A stretch of 64,000 nt of DNA from Nocardioides astragali (GCF_024436375.1 NZ_JAFMZM010000005.1:248001-312000); one strand, 5' to 3'; shown: positions 36,660 through 45,490, counted from the first letter of the stretch. Program-made: numbers and translations. Notes: a model not told the origin generated them from the sequence alone.

Positions 36660-37700
36660 ATGACTGACACGACTCGCACCGACACCCAGCAGGACACGCC
36701 GACGCACACCGTCGTCGTCCCCAACAGCATCGACATGGTCTCGGTCCTGGGTCCGGGTGACGAGCACCTCAGGCTGATCGAGCGCGCCTTCGCGGCCAGG
36801 ATCCACGTGCGCGGCAACCGGATCACCCTCGCCGGCGACTCCGCCGAGGTCGCGATGGCAGAGCGCCTCCTCGACGAGGTCGTCACGCTGGTCCGCACCG
36901 GTCAGGGCGTCACCACCGAGACGGTCGAGCGGATCATCCAGATGCTCCGCACCGAGACCCAGGAGCGCCCGGCCGAGGTGCTGAGCCTCAACATCCTGTC
37001 CAACCGCGGGCGCACCATCCGGCCCAAGACGCTCAACCAGAAGCGTTACGTCGAGTCGATCGACAAGAGCACGATCACCTTCGGCATCGGGCCGGCGGGC
37101 ACGGGCAAGACCTATCTCGCGATGGCCAAGGCCGTGCAGGCGTTGCAGGCGAAGGACGTCAACCGGATCATCCTGAGCCGCCCGGCGGTCGAGGCGGGCG
37201 AGCGGCTCGGCTTCCTGCCCGGCACCCTCAGCGAGAAGATCGACCCCTACCTGCGCCCGCTCTACGACGCGCTCCACGACATGGTCGACCCCGAGACGAT
37301 CCCCAAGCTGCTCGCCGCCGGCACCATCGAGGTGGCGCCCCTGGCGTTCCTCCGCGGCCGCTCGCTCAACGACTCGTTCATCATCCTCGACGAGGCACAG
37401 AACACCACGCCCGAGCAGATGAAGATGTTCCTGACCCGGCTGGGCTTCGGTTCGCGGATCGTGGTCACCGGCGACACCAGCCAGGTCGACCTCCCCTCCG
37501 GCACCAAGTCCGGGCTGCGAGTGGTCGAGGGCATCCTCGACGGCGTGGACGACATCACCTTCTGCCGGCTGACCGGCACCGATGTCGTACGCCACCGGCT
37601 GGTGGGCCGCATCGTCGAGGCCTACGAGGTGTTCGACGCCCAGGAGCAGCCCCGGCTGCCGAAGTCCGGCCCGACCAAGGCCGAGCGGAGCACCCGGTGA
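36660..37700 (+). CDS. phoH: PhoH family ATPase (YbeZ-like)
   Basis: The 346-aa protein has an N-terminal KH-like region (about 20-100, VVVPNSIDMVSVLGPGDEHLRLIE) and a PhoH ATPase domain. The Walker A is GPAGTGKTYLA (about 145-153), Walker B is SFIILDEAQNTTPEQMKMFLTRLGFGSRIVVTGD, and the conserved SRPAVEAGERLGFLPG lies between. PhoH/YbeZ works with the endonuclease YbeY in ribosome maturation, and the two genes overlap by four bases here. The start at 36660 avoids an upstream frame through the palindromic repeat. A TAGCAT at 36608-36613 is a possible -10. Confidence 0.94.
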   Translation: MTDTTRTDTQQDTPTHTVVVPNSIDMVSVLGPGDEHLRLIERAFAARIHVRGNRITLAGDSAEVAMAERLLDEVVTLVRTGQGVTTETVERIIQMLRTETQERPAEVLSLNILSNRGRTIRPKTLNQKRYVESIDKSTITFGIGPAGTGKTYLAMAKAVQALQAKDVNRIILSRPAVEAGERLGFLPGTLSEKIDPYLRPLYDALHDMVDPETIPKLLAAGTIEVAPLAFLRGRSLNDSFIILDEAQNTTPEQMKMFLTRLGFGSRIVVTGDTSQVDLPSGTKSGLRVVEGILDGVDDITFCRLTGTDVVRHRLVGRIVEAYEVFDAQEQPRLPKSGPTKAERSTR

Positions 37701-38158
37701 GCATCGAGGTCCTCAACGAGTCCGGCCTCGAGCTCGACGTACGCCGCCTGTCCCGGCTGGCGCGCTTCGTGATGGACCAGATGCGGGTCCACCCGCAGGC
37801 CGAGCTGTGCATCAAGGCGGTCGACGAGGACACCATCGCCGAGCTCAACGGGCAGTGGATGGAGAAGGACGGGCCGACCGACGTGCTCGCCTTCCCGATG
37901 GACGAGCTGCGTCCTGGCAAGGTCAACGAGGAGCCGGAGGAGGGCGTGCTCGGCGACCTCGTGCTGGCACCGGCGGTGGCGGAGCGGCAGGGGAAGGAAG
38001 CCGGGCACGGGCGTGAGGCCGAGATCGACCTCCTCACCGTCCACGGCATCCTGCACCTCCTCGGCTACGACCACGCCGAGCCGGAGGAGCACGCGGTGAT
38101 GTTCGGCCTGCAGGGCGAGCTGCTCGAACAGTGGCGCTCGGCCCAGGAACCCGGCTGA
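37697..38158 (+). CDS. ybeY: Endoribonuclease YbeY (rRNA maturation)
   Basis: The 153-aa metalloprotease-like RNase carries the invariant zinc motif HGILHLLGYDH (H116, H120, H126). MEKDGPTDVLAFPMDE is the conserved N-terminal substrate-side segment, and LGDLVLAP follows. It processes 16S rRNA 3' ends and takes part in ribosome quality control. The GTG overlaps the phoH stop by four bases. Length is standard. Confidence 0.96.
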   Translation: MSIEVLNESGLELDVRRLSRLARFVMDQMRVHPQAELCIKAVDEDTIAELNGQWMEKDGPTDVLAFPMDELRPGKVNEEPEEGVLGDLVLAPAVAERQGKEAGHGREAEIDLLTVHGILHLLGYDHAEPEEHAVMFGLQGELLEQWRSAQEPG

Positions 38159-38174
38159 CGATGACCCGACTCCG

Positions 38175-39488
38175 ATGACCGCCGACATCTGGCAGCTGGT
38201 CTCGGCCACCCTGCTGGTCCTGCTCGCCGGCGTCTTCTCCGCCGCCGACGCCGCCCTCGCGGGCTTCTCGCGGGCGCGCGCCGAGGAGATGCGGACCGAG
38301 GGCCGGCCGGGTGCCGCGCGGCTCGTTGCCATCCTCGACGACCCCGCCCGCTACCTCAACACCGCGCTGCTCCTGCGGCTGCTGTGCGAGATCAGCGCCA
38401 TCGTCCTGGTCACCACCTGGGCGCGTGACGCCTACGACGGGGCGTGGTTGCCGACCGTGCTCACGACGGTCGGCGTGATGCTGGTGGTCTCCTTCGTGGT
38501 GATCGGCGTCGCCCCCCGCACCCTCGGCCGTCAGCACGACGCGAAGGTCGCGCTGCTCTCGGCGGGACCGATCTCGCTGGTCACCACCATCCTGGGTCCG
38601 ATCCCCGCGCTGCTGATCCTTCTCGGCAACGCCATCACCCCTGGCAAGGGCTTCAGCGAAGGCCCCTTCTCGACCGAGACCGAGCTGCGCGAGCTGGTCG
38701 ACCTCGCCGAGGCGTCAGCGGTGATCGAGTCCGGCGAGCGCAGGATGATCCACTCCGTCTTCGAGCTCGGCGACACCAGCACCCGCGAGGTGATGGTCCC
38801 GCGACCCGACGTGGTCTACATCGAGCGGCACAAGAACATCCGCCAGACCTTGTCGCTGTTCCTGCGCAGCGGCTACTCCCGGATCCCCGTCATCGGCGAC
38901 AACCTCGACGACGTCGTCGGCATGGCCTACCTGAAGGACCTCGTCCGGCGCGACTTCGAGGCCCCGGACGTCGAGTTCACCCAGCGGGTCGACGAGGTGA
39001 TGCGCCCGGTCCACTACGTGCCCGACTCCAAGCCGGTCGACGCACTTCTCACCGAGCTGCAGGCGCGCCGTCAGCACATCGCCGTGGTCGTCGACGAGTA
39101 CGGCGGCACCGCCGGCCTGGTCACGATCGAGGACGTGCTGGAGGAGATCGTCGGTGAGATCACCGACGAGTACGACAACGACGAGGTCGAGGTCGAGCAC
39201 CTCGACGACGGCGCCATCCGGGTCTCCTCGCGCTTCCCGGTCGACGACCTCGACGAGCTCGTGGGCTTCGACGTCGAGGACGACGACGTCGACAGCGTCG
39301 GCGGGCTGATGGCCAAGCACCTCGGCAAGGTCCCGATCCCCGGGTCCGTGGTGGAGTGCCACGGCCTGCGTCTCGAGGCCGAGCGAGCGACCGGTCGCCG
39401 CAACAAGATCGACACCGTCCTGGTCTCGGTGCTGGTGCCCGAGGCGGAGGACACCGACGTCGCCGCGCCTCATAGGCTGCAGGCATGA
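38175..39488 (+). CDS. CorC/HlyC-type CNNM transporter-associated protein with CBS domains
   Basis: The 437-aa protein has an N-terminal DUF21/CNNM membrane domain (about 1-185, three or four helices). Two CBS domains follow (about 205-330), with MVPRPDVVYIERHKNIRQTLSLFLRSGYSRIPVIGDNLDDVVG and VVVDEYGGTAGLVTIEDVLEEIVGEI. The last part is a CorC_HlyC transporter-associated domain (about 340-425). It is thought to handle magnesium or cobalt efflux. Its gene lies 16 bases after ybeY, as in most actinobacteria, and overlaps the next gene by four bases. Confidence 0.93.
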   Translation: MTADIWQLVSATLLVLLAGVFSAADAALAGFSRARAEEMRTEGRPGAARLVAILDDPARYLNTALLLRLLCEISAIVLVTTWARDAYDGAWLPTVLTTVGVMLVVSFVVIGVAPRTLGRQHDAKVALLSAGPISLVTTILGPIPALLILLGNAITPGKGFSEGPFSTETELRELVDLAEASAVIESGERRMIHSVFELGDTSTREVMVPRPDVVYIERHKNIRQTLSLFLRSGYSRIPVIGDNLDDVVGMAYLKDLVRRDFEAPDVEFTQRVDEVMRPVHYVPDSKPVDALLTELQARRQHIAVVVDEYGGTAGLVTIEDVLEEIVGEITDEYDNDEVEVEHLDDGAIRVSSRFPVDDLDELVGFDVEDDDVDSVGGLMAKHLGKVPIPGSVVECHGLRLEAERATGRRNKIDTVLVSVLVPEAEDTDVAAPHRLQA

Positions 39489-39835
39489 CAGATCTGCCAG
39501 GCGAGCTGGGCTCCGAGGACGCCAAGCTGGTGACCCTGGCCCGGGCGACGAGGTCGCGGACCCGCGCGTCGGAGGGTGCCGCCGTACGCGACCTCGACGG
39601 CCGCACCTACGCCGGGGCCAGCGTCGGCCTGGAGCGGCTGCGGCTGACCGCACTGGAGGTGTGCGTCGCGATGGCGATCTCGTCGGGGTCGACCGGGCTC
39701 GAGGCGGCCGTGGTGCTGACCGACGGCGCGGTCGACCTCGACGCGGCCAGCGAGTTCGCCGGCCCCGGCGTTCCGGTGCTCATCGGTGACGCGACAGGCT
39801 CGATCCACACGCGCACGAGCACCCACACCACCTGA
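39485..39835 (+). CDS. Cytidine deaminase-like protein without the catalytic zinc motif
   Basis: The 116-aa protein is the small deaminase-fold protein regularly found between corC and era in actinobacteria. It keeps the general fold pattern (EDAKLVTLARATRSRT, GAAVRDLDGRTYAGASVGLERLRLTALEVCVAMAISSG, LEAAVVLTDG). The H-A-E and P-C-x2-C zinc motifs of true cytidine deaminases are missing: where HAE would be the sequence has LRLTALEV, and no PC-GxC follows. It is therefore probably not a deaminase despite common annotation. TAGGCT (39473-39478) six bases before ATG suggests an additional leaderless start, although the ATG overlaps the corC stop by four bases. Confidence 0.75.
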   Translation: MTDLPGELGSEDAKLVTLARATRSRTRASEGAAVRDLDGRTYAGASVGLERLRLTALEVCVAMAISSGSTGLEAAVVLTDGAVDLDAASEFAGPGVPVLIGDATGSIHTRTSTHTT

Positions 39836-39878
39836 ATGATCTCGCGGTGGCACCACTTTCTTCGCTAGCGTGGCCGCC

Positions 39879-41243
39879 GTGAGCACCCACGTGGGCCGCC
39901 AGGTCCATACGGAGGGAGTGGCGAGGCTCCGGGAGTCCTACGCCGCTCTGCCCCGTGGCGCGCCGGTGCGGCTGGCCAAGCGCACGAGCAACCTGTTCCG
40001 TGGCCGGTCCGAGCTCGGGGCCGGGCTCGACGTCTCGGGACTCGCGGGCGTCATCGAGGTCGACGGCGACGTCGCCGAGGTGCAGGGGATGTGCACCTAC
40101 GAGCACCTGGTCGACGCGACCCTCGCGCACGGCCGGATGCCGCTCGTGGTGCCCCAGCTCAGGACGATCACGCTGGGCGGTGCGGTGAGCGGGCTGGGCA
40201 TCGAGTCGACCAGCTTCCGCAACGGGCTGCCGCACGAGTCCGTGCTCGAGATGGACGTGATGACGGGCTCGGGGGAGATCGTGACCACGACGCCGGGCGA
40301 CGACCTCTTCGACGCCTTCCCCAACTCCTACGGCTCGCTCGGCTACGCCACCCGGCTGCGCATCGAGCTGGAGCAGGTGGGGCCGTACGTCGCACTGCGG
40401 CACGTCCGCTTCGACGACGCCGCCTCCCTGGCCGCGGCCGTGGCGCGGATCGTCGACGAGCGGGAGTGGGTGGGGGAGCGGGTCGACGGCCTCGACGGGG
40501 TCGCCTTCACCCCGGGCGAGCTCTACCTCACCCTCGCCCGCTGGACCGACGAGCCCGGACCGACGAGTGACTACACCGGCCAGCAGGTCTACTACCGCTC
40601 GCTCCAGCAGCACCCGACCGACCGGCTGACGATGCACGACTACCTGTGGCGCTGGGACACCGACTGGTTCTGGTGCTCGCGCGCCTTCGGCGCGCAGCAC
40701 CCGCTCGTCCGCCGCGTGTGGCCGAGGCGGCTGCGCCGCTCCGACGTCTACTGGCGCCTGGTCGCCCTCGATCGCCGGTTCGGCATCGGGGACCGGCTCG
40801 ACCGCCGCGCCGGCCGGCCGCAGGGCGAGCGTGTCGTCCAGGACGTCGAGGTCCCGGTCGCCCGGCTCGCCGAGTTCCTCGAGTGGTTCGACCGCGAGGT
40901 GGGGATGCGGCCGGTGTGGCTGTGCCCGCTGCGGCTGCGTCGCGGAGGAGCCGACCGGCCGTGGCCCGGCTACCCGCTCACCGCCGGTACGACGTACGTC
41001 AACGTGGGCTTCTGGGGTGTCGTCAACGTCGGTCCCGATGCCCCGCAGTCCCCGCGCAACCGGGCCATCGAGCAGAAGGTGACCGAGCTGGGCGGGCACA
41101 AGAGCCTCTACTCCGAGGCCTTCTACGAGCGCGAGGAGTTCGACCGCCTCTACAACGGCGCTCACCTGGCCGGCGTCAAGGCCCTCCACGATCCTGACGA
41201 CCGACTCACTGCTCTCTACGACAAGGTGGTGCAACGACGATGA
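39879..41243 (+). CDS. tmsA: FAD-binding oxidoreductase, predicted 10-methylene fatty acid reductase (TmsA-like)
   Basis: The 454-aa flavoprotein has a PP-loop/VAO-type FAD-binding domain (about 30-190: VIEVDGDVAEVQGMCTYEHLVDATL, then PQLRTITLGGAVSGLGIESTSFRNGLPHESVLEMDVM) of the DHCR24-like group, and a C-terminal cap domain. It overlaps by four bases with a cyclopropane-synthase-like methyltransferase. In mycobacteria and relatives this gene pair (TmsA/TmsB type) makes tuberculostearic acid: the methyltransferase adds a methylene at C10 of oleoyl chains and the flavoprotein reduces it. The start at 39879 is supported by TAGCGT at 39866-39871, seven bases upstream. The symbol is assigned from context and family, not from a search. 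Confidence 0.8.
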   Translation: MSTHVGRQVHTEGVARLRESYAALPRGAPVRLAKRTSNLFRGRSELGAGLDVSGLAGVIEVDGDVAEVQGMCTYEHLVDATLAHGRMPLVVPQLRTITLGGAVSGLGIESTSFRNGLPHESVLEMDVMTGSGEIVTTTPGDDLFDAFPNSYGSLGYATRLRIELEQVGPYVALRHVRFDDAASLAAAVARIVDEREWVGERVDGLDGVAFTPGELYLTLARWTDEPGPTSDYTGQQVYYRSLQQHPTDRLTMHDYLWRWDTDWFWCSRAFGAQHPLVRRVWPRRLRRSDVYWRLVALDRRFGIGDRLDRRAGRPQGERVVQDVEVPVARLAEFLEWFDREVGMRPVWLCPLRLRRGGADRPWPGYPLTAGTTYVNVGFWGVVNVGPDAPQSPRNRAIEQKVTELGGHKSLYSEAFYEREEFDRLYNGAHLAGVKALHDPDDRLTALYDKVVQRR

Positions 41244-42541
41244 GCTCCAGCCCTGGATCGAGCTCGACGGCCTCCCCCCGGCTGACCATCGCCCAGGCGA
41301 TGGACCGGCTGGTCAGGGGAGGGCTGCCGCTGCGCTTCACGGCGTACGACGGCAGCAGCGCGGGGCCGCCCGATGCGGCGCTGGGCATGGACCTGCGCAC
41401 CGAGCGCGGCCTGGCCTACCTGATGACCGCACCCGGCGACCTCGGCATGGCGCGTGCCTACGTCAGCGGCGACCTGGACCTCTCCGGCGTCCACCCGGGC
41501 GACCCCTACGACGCGCTCGTCCTGCTCAAGGACAACACGAAGTTCCGCGTCCCCACGCCGTCGGAGGCCCTGCTGATCGCCCGCAGCCTGGAGCTCTCGC
41601 GCCTGCGTCCGCCACCACCGCCCCCGCAGGAGCACCTGCCTCGCTGGCGGCGCGCCGTCGAGGGACTGCGGCACTCGATGTCGCGTGACGCCGGAGTGAT
41701 CTCGCACCACTACGACGTCTCCAACCGGTTCTACGAGATGGTGCTCGGGCCGTCGATGGCCTACACCTGCGCCCTCTACCCGACACCGGAGGCGACGCTG
41801 GAGGAGGCGCAGGCCGCGAAGTTCGACCTGGTGTGCCGCAAGCTCGGCCTCCAGCCCGGCCAACGGCTGCTCGACGTCGGCTGCGGCTGGGGCACGATGG
41901 TCCGCCACGCGGCCCGCGAGTACGGCGTGAAGGCGCTCGGCGTCACGCTCTCGCTGGAGCAGGCCGAGTGGGGCAAGGAGGCGATCGACAGGGAAGGCCT
42001 CGGTGACCTGGCCGAGGTGCGACACCTCGACTACCGCGACGTCGCCGAGACCGGCTTCGACGCCGTCAGCTCGATCGGGCTGACCGAGCACGTCGGCGTG
42101 CGCAACTACCCGACGTACTTCGCCCACCTGCGCGACCGGCTGAAGCCCGGGGGCCGCCTGCTCAACCACTCCATCACCCGGCAGCACAACACGCGGCAGG
42201 AGACGGGCGCGTTCATCGACCGCTACGTCTTCCCCGACGGCGAGCTGATCGGCTCCGGCACGATCATCACCGCGGCGCAGGACCAGGGCCTCGAGGTGCA
42301 GCACTGCGAGAACCTCCGCCCGCACTACGCCTCCACGCTCCGGGACTGGAACCGCAACCTCGTCGACAACTGGGACGAGTGCGTCGCCGAGGTGGGCGAG
42401 GGGACCGCCCGGGTGTGGGGCCTCTACATCGCCGGTTCGCGGGTCGGGTTCGAGCGTGGCGAGGTCGAGCTGCACCAGGTCCTGGCGACCCGCAACCACG
42501 CCGACGGACGCTCCGACTTCCCGATGCGCCCGGACTGGTGA
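41240..42541 (+). CDS. tmsB: Cyclopropane-fatty-acyl-phospholipid synthase family methyltransferase (TmsB/UfaA1-like)
   Basis: The 433-aa protein has an N-terminal region (about 1-130) typical of CFA synthases and a SAM-dependent methyltransferase domain. HHYDVSNRFYEMVLGPSMAYTCALY is the CMAS signature, RLLDVGCGWGTMVRHAAREYGVKALGVTLSLEQ is the SAM-binding motif I, and SSIGLTEHVGVRNYPTYF is the lipid-site region. The conserved Glu/His pair in TEHVG is present. It probably transfers a methyl group to the double bond of oleoyl-phospholipid. The ATG overlaps the flavoprotein gene by four bases, consistent with a two-step pathway for 10-methylstearic acid. Confidence 0.85.
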   Translation: MSSSPGSSSTASPRLTIAQAMDRLVRGGLPLRFTAYDGSSAGPPDAALGMDLRTERGLAYLMTAPGDLGMARAYVSGDLDLSGVHPGDPYDALVLLKDNTKFRVPTPSEALLIARSLELSRLRPPPPPPQEHLPRWRRAVEGLRHSMSRDAGVISHHYDVSNRFYEMVLGPSMAYTCALYPTPEATLEEAQAAKFDLVCRKLGLQPGQRLLDVGCGWGTMVRHAAREYGVKALGVTLSLEQAEWGKEAIDREGLGDLAEVRHLDYRDVAETGFDAVSSIGLTEHVGVRNYPTYFAHLRDRLKPGGRLLNHSITRQHNTRQETGAFIDRYVFPDGELIGSGTIITAAQDQGLEVQHCENLRPHYASTLRDWNRNLVDNWDECVAEVGEGTARVWGLYIAGSRVGFERGEVELHQVLATRNHADGRSDFPMRPDW

Positions 42542-42561
42542 GCCACCGATAACCTCGTCGG

Positions 42562-43338
42562 GTGAGCACCCGCGCAGCGCAGTTCCAGGCGACCGTACGT
42601 CGCCGCGAACCGCTGACGGACCACCTCGTCCGGTTGGTCCTCGACGGCCTCGACGGCTTCGAGAGCACCGGCGTGCCCGACGAGTGGGTGGGCCTGGTCG
42701 TCCCCGGCCAGTTCCAGAGCCGCTACTACACCGTCCGGTCCTTCGCCGGCGGCGAGCTCACCCTCGACGTGGTGGTCCACGACGTCGGCCTCGTCACCGA
42801 GTGGGCGATGCGCGACTGCATCGGTGACACCGTGACGATCACCGAGCCCAAGTCGTCCTTCGCACCGCCCGTGGGCGCCCAGTGGCTGCTGCTCGTCGGC
42901 GACCTGACGGCGATGCCGGCGATGGCCCGCATCCTCGAGACCCACCCCGACCTGCCGACGTACGTCAAGGCCGAGGTGTCCGACGACCTGACCGGCTACC
43001 TGCCCGACCACGCACAGGTCACGTGGCTCGCCCCGCCGTCCTCGGGGCAGAGCGCGCTGGCCGAGGTGGTCGAGGGCATCGACTGGCCGGAGGGAGAGGG
43101 CTACTTCTGGATGGCGGGGGAGTCCGCCCAGATGCGGGCGATCCGCAAGCACCTGATGCGCGAGGTCGGCCTGCCGACCAGCCACTACGACGTCATGGGC
43201 TACTGGCGCGCCACCGCCGGGCGCCAGCCGCGAGCTGTCGACCCCGGCCCCATCTGGCGCGCCGGCAAGGCCGCAGGGAAGAGTGACGAGCAGATCTGGG
43301 CCGACTACGACGCAGCGCGAGAGGCGAGCGATGGCTGA
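42562..43338 (+). CDS. Siderophore-interacting protein (FAD-linked reductase family)
   Basis: The 258-aa protein belongs to the SIP/ViuB family. The FAD-binding barrel contains QSRYYTVRSFAGGELTLDVVVHD (R-x-Y-T/S-x-R) and WAMRDCIGDTV. The NAD(P)-binding half contains WLLLVGDLTAMPAMARIL and YFWMAGESAQMRAIRKHLMREVGL, both canonical. It reduces ferric siderophores or supplies flavin electrons. TAACCT (42550-42555), six bases before the GTG, suggests its own leaderless promoter, but it also follows the tms-like pair closely and could supply reducing power to the flavoprotein; that is speculation. It overlaps era by eight bases. Confidence 0.92.
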   Translation: MSTRAAQFQATVRRREPLTDHLVRLVLDGLDGFESTGVPDEWVGLVVPGQFQSRYYTVRSFAGGELTLDVVVHDVGLVTEWAMRDCIGDTVTITEPKSSFAPPVGAQWLLLVGDLTAMPAMARILETHPDLPTYVKAEVSDDLTGYLPDHAQVTWLAPPSSGQSALAEVVEGIDWPEGEGYFWMAGESAQMRAIRKHLMREVGLPTSHYDVMGYWRATAGRQPRAVDPGPIWRAGKAAGKSDEQIWADYDAAREASDG

Positions 43339-44410
43339 CGAGCACGACGACATCACCGATGGCGAGCTCGACGGCGAGGTCGACGAGGAGGTCGACGAGG
43401 AGGTCGACGAGACCGAGGACGAGACGGACGACGAGCTGGACGACGACTTCGACGTGTCCGGCGTCGCGCCCGCCGGCGCGTTCTACCAGGCGCCCGAGGG
43501 CTACCGCAGCGGCTTCGCGTCCTTCGTCGGCCGGCCCAACGCCGGCAAGTCGACGCTGACCAATGCGCTCGTGGGTCAGAAGATCGTCATCACCTCCGAC
43601 AAGCCGCAGACCACTCGCAACGTGGTGCGCGGCATCGTGCACCGCGACGACGCCCAGCTGATCCTCGTCGACACCCCCGGCCTGCACCGGCCCCGCACGC
43701 TGCTCGGCGAGCGGCTCAACGACCTGGTGCGCACGACGTGGGCCGAGGTCGATGTGGTCGCGGTGTGCTTCCCCGCCAACGAGAAGATCGGTCCCGGTGA
43801 CCGGTTCCTGGTCACCGAGCTGGCCAAGGTGCGCCGGACGACCCGGGTCGCGGTCGCCACCAAGACCGACCTGGTCACCCCCGACCAGCTGGCCTCGCAC
43901 CTGATGGACATCGCCGCCCTGGGCCGGGAGACCTCGACCGAGTGGGCAGAGGTCGTGCCGGTCTCCGCCGTCGCCGGCGACCAGGTCGACCTGCTGGCCG
44001 ACCTGCTGGTCGGGCTGATGCCGGAGGGACCACCGCTCTACCCCGACGGAGACCTCACAGACGCGCCCGAGGAGGCGCTCGCCGCCGACCTGATCCGCGA
44101 GGCCGCGCTCGAGGGCGTGCGCGACGAGCTGCCGCACTCGATCGCCGTCGTGGTGGAGGAGATGGGCCTGCGCGAGGGGCGTCCGGACGACAAGCCCCTG
44201 CTGGTGATCGTGGCCAACCTCTACGTCGAGCGTGACTCCCAGAAGGGGATCATGATCGGGCACAAGGGCTCCCGCCTCCGAGCGGTCGGCACGGCTGCCC
44301 GCAAGCAGATCGAGGCGCTCCTGGGCACCCCGGTCTATCTCGACCTCCAGGTCAAGATCGCCAAGGACTGGCAGCGCGATCCGCGACAGCTCCGCAAGCT
44401 GGGCTTCTAG
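43331..44410 (+). CDS. era: GTPase Era with an acidic N-terminal extension
   Basis: The 359-aa protein is Era, which binds the 3' end of 16S rRNA and checks 30S assembly. G1 is GRPNAGKST (from residue 67), G2 region SDKPQTTRNVVRGI, G3 DTPGLH and G4 TKTD. The C-terminal KH domain reads VIVANLYVERDSQKGIMIGHKGSRLRAVGTAARKQIE. E. coli Era is about 301 aa and starts close to G1; here about 55 extra residues, very rich in Asp/Glu, precede it. The ATG at 43331 follows GAGCG and overlaps the SIP stop; a later start is possible but would lack a better signal. Confidence 0.94.
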   Translation: MADEHDDITDGELDGEVDEEVDEEVDETEDETDDELDDDFDVSGVAPAGAFYQAPEGYRSGFASFVGRPNAGKSTLTNALVGQKIVITSDKPQTTRNVVRGIVHRDDAQLILVDTPGLHRPRTLLGERLNDLVRTTWAEVDVVAVCFPANEKIGPGDRFLVTELAKVRRTTRVAVATKTDLVTPDQLASHLMDIAALGRETSTEWAEVVPVSAVAGDQVDLLADLLVGLMPEGPPLYPDGDLTDAPEEALAADLIREAALEGVRDELPHSIAVVVEEMGLREGRPDDKPLLVIVANLYVERDSQKGIMIGHKGSRLRAVGTAARKQIEALLGTPVYLDLQVKIAKDWQRDPRQLRKLGF

Positions 44411-44474
44411 CCCGGCGAGTCCGCGCTACGAGCGTAGGCTCGGGGTCCGGCTGTCGTCTCCCTGAGGGTGTGCC

Positions 44475-45353
44475 ATGAGGATGCTGCGCCTGCTGTCCTC
44501 GGCGTTCATGATGGCCGGGCTGTTGGTCCCGTCGCCCGCAATGGCGGATCCGGCACCCGCACCGCCCGCCCTGCCTCAGCTGGTCGACGTACGTGCCGTG
44601 CACCGCGCAGGTGTTGACCGCGTGATCTTCCAGTTCGACCAGGGTGCTCCCTCAGGTTTCGACGTCCGCTACGTCGACCGGCTGCGCGGCGACGGCTCCG
44701 GACTTCCGATCAGGATCGCCGGCCGGGCGATCCTGCAGGTCGGCCTCCACCTCACCCGCACCGACAGCGCGAGCCCCGCGCCCGCTCGTCGGGCGTTCGC
44801 CACGCCGAACGCGATGACCGCGGTCCGCTCGGGCCTCTTCGAGGGCTGGACGACGTACGGCATCGGGCTGGCGAAGCGCACTCGGTTCGACGTGATCAGG
44901 CAGCCCGGTCGCAGCCGCGTGGTGGTCGCGGTGCGCGCCGGCTTTGCGACGGTCGACCGCAAGGTGTTCTTCCTCGACGAGGACCGCTTCGTCGCCAACC
45001 AGGAGCCGTTCTTCGTCGCCAGGGTACGACCCGTCCCACTGGGCTCGCCCGCCACCGGTGTGATGGACCGCCTCTTCGCCGGCCCACTCGAACGCGAGCG
45101 GAGCCACGGGCTGCGGCTGGTCAGGTCCCGCGCCTCGGGCTTCGCCGACCTGGCCATCTCCGGCGGCATCGCCCGGGTCAGGTTGCGGGGCGGGTGCAGC
45201 AGCGGGGGATCAACGGTGACGATCGCCGGCGAGATCATGCCGTCGCTGCGCCAGTTCGACACGGTCGACTGGGTCAAGATCCTCGACCCCTCCGGCATGA
45301 CGGCCGACCCGAGCGGGCCGACGGACTCGATCCCGGACTGCCTCAACCCCTGA
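44475..45353 (+). CDS. Secreted AMIN-like/GerMN domain protein
   Basis: The 292-aa protein has a Sec signal peptide (MRMLRLLSSAFMMAGLLV, cleavage likely after PAMA, about residue 25). An AMIN-like domain follows (about 36-170, LVDVRAVHRAGVDRVIFQFDQG, with a DVIRQPGRSRVVVAV strand pattern). The C-terminal part (about 185-290) is a GerMN-like domain (GVMDRLFAGPLERERSHGL and GGIARVRLRGGCSSGGSTVTIAGEI). It is the third GerMN-type protein in the window, but it lacks Gmad2 and a lipid anchor. Function is unknown; cell-wall association is likely. It stands alone between era and the regulatory cluster. Confidence 0.75.
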   Translation: MRMLRLLSSAFMMAGLLVPSPAMADPAPAPPALPQLVDVRAVHRAGVDRVIFQFDQGAPSGFDVRYVDRLRGDGSGLPIRIAGRAILQVGLHLTRTDSASPAPARRAFATPNAMTAVRSGLFEGWTTYGIGLAKRTRFDVIRQPGRSRVVVAVRAGFATVDRKVFFLDEDRFVANQEPFFVARVRPVPLGSPATGVMDRLFAGPLERERSHGLRLVRSRASGFADLAISGGIARVRLRGGCSSGGSTVTIAGEIMPSLRQFDTVDWVKILDPSGMTADPSGPTDSIPDCLNP

Positions 45354-45431
45354 GCGCTGGGCACCTCGCCCACGGATGCGTGCGTCCTGGGTGAGCCGGT
45401 CGCGCCGTCCGGCCGTCGGCCTCCACCGCGC

Positions 45432-45464
45432 CTCAACGCCGGCTCAACGGCGCCGCAGGACGCT
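45432..45464 (+). promoter_or_regulatory. SARP-type operator/promoter A (paired ctcaacg heptamers)
   Basis: The heptamer ctcaacg occurs at 45432-45438 and 45443-45449, an 11-base period. Nine bases later is gacgct (45459-45464), a weak -10. This is the architecture bound by SARP/AfsR-type BTAD regulators. The same arrangement is found at 50560-50592. The next gene starts at 45491 with AGGAG at 45480-45484. Confidence 0.65.
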
Positions 45465-45490
45465 CTTCCCTGACAAGTGAGGAGCCACTG

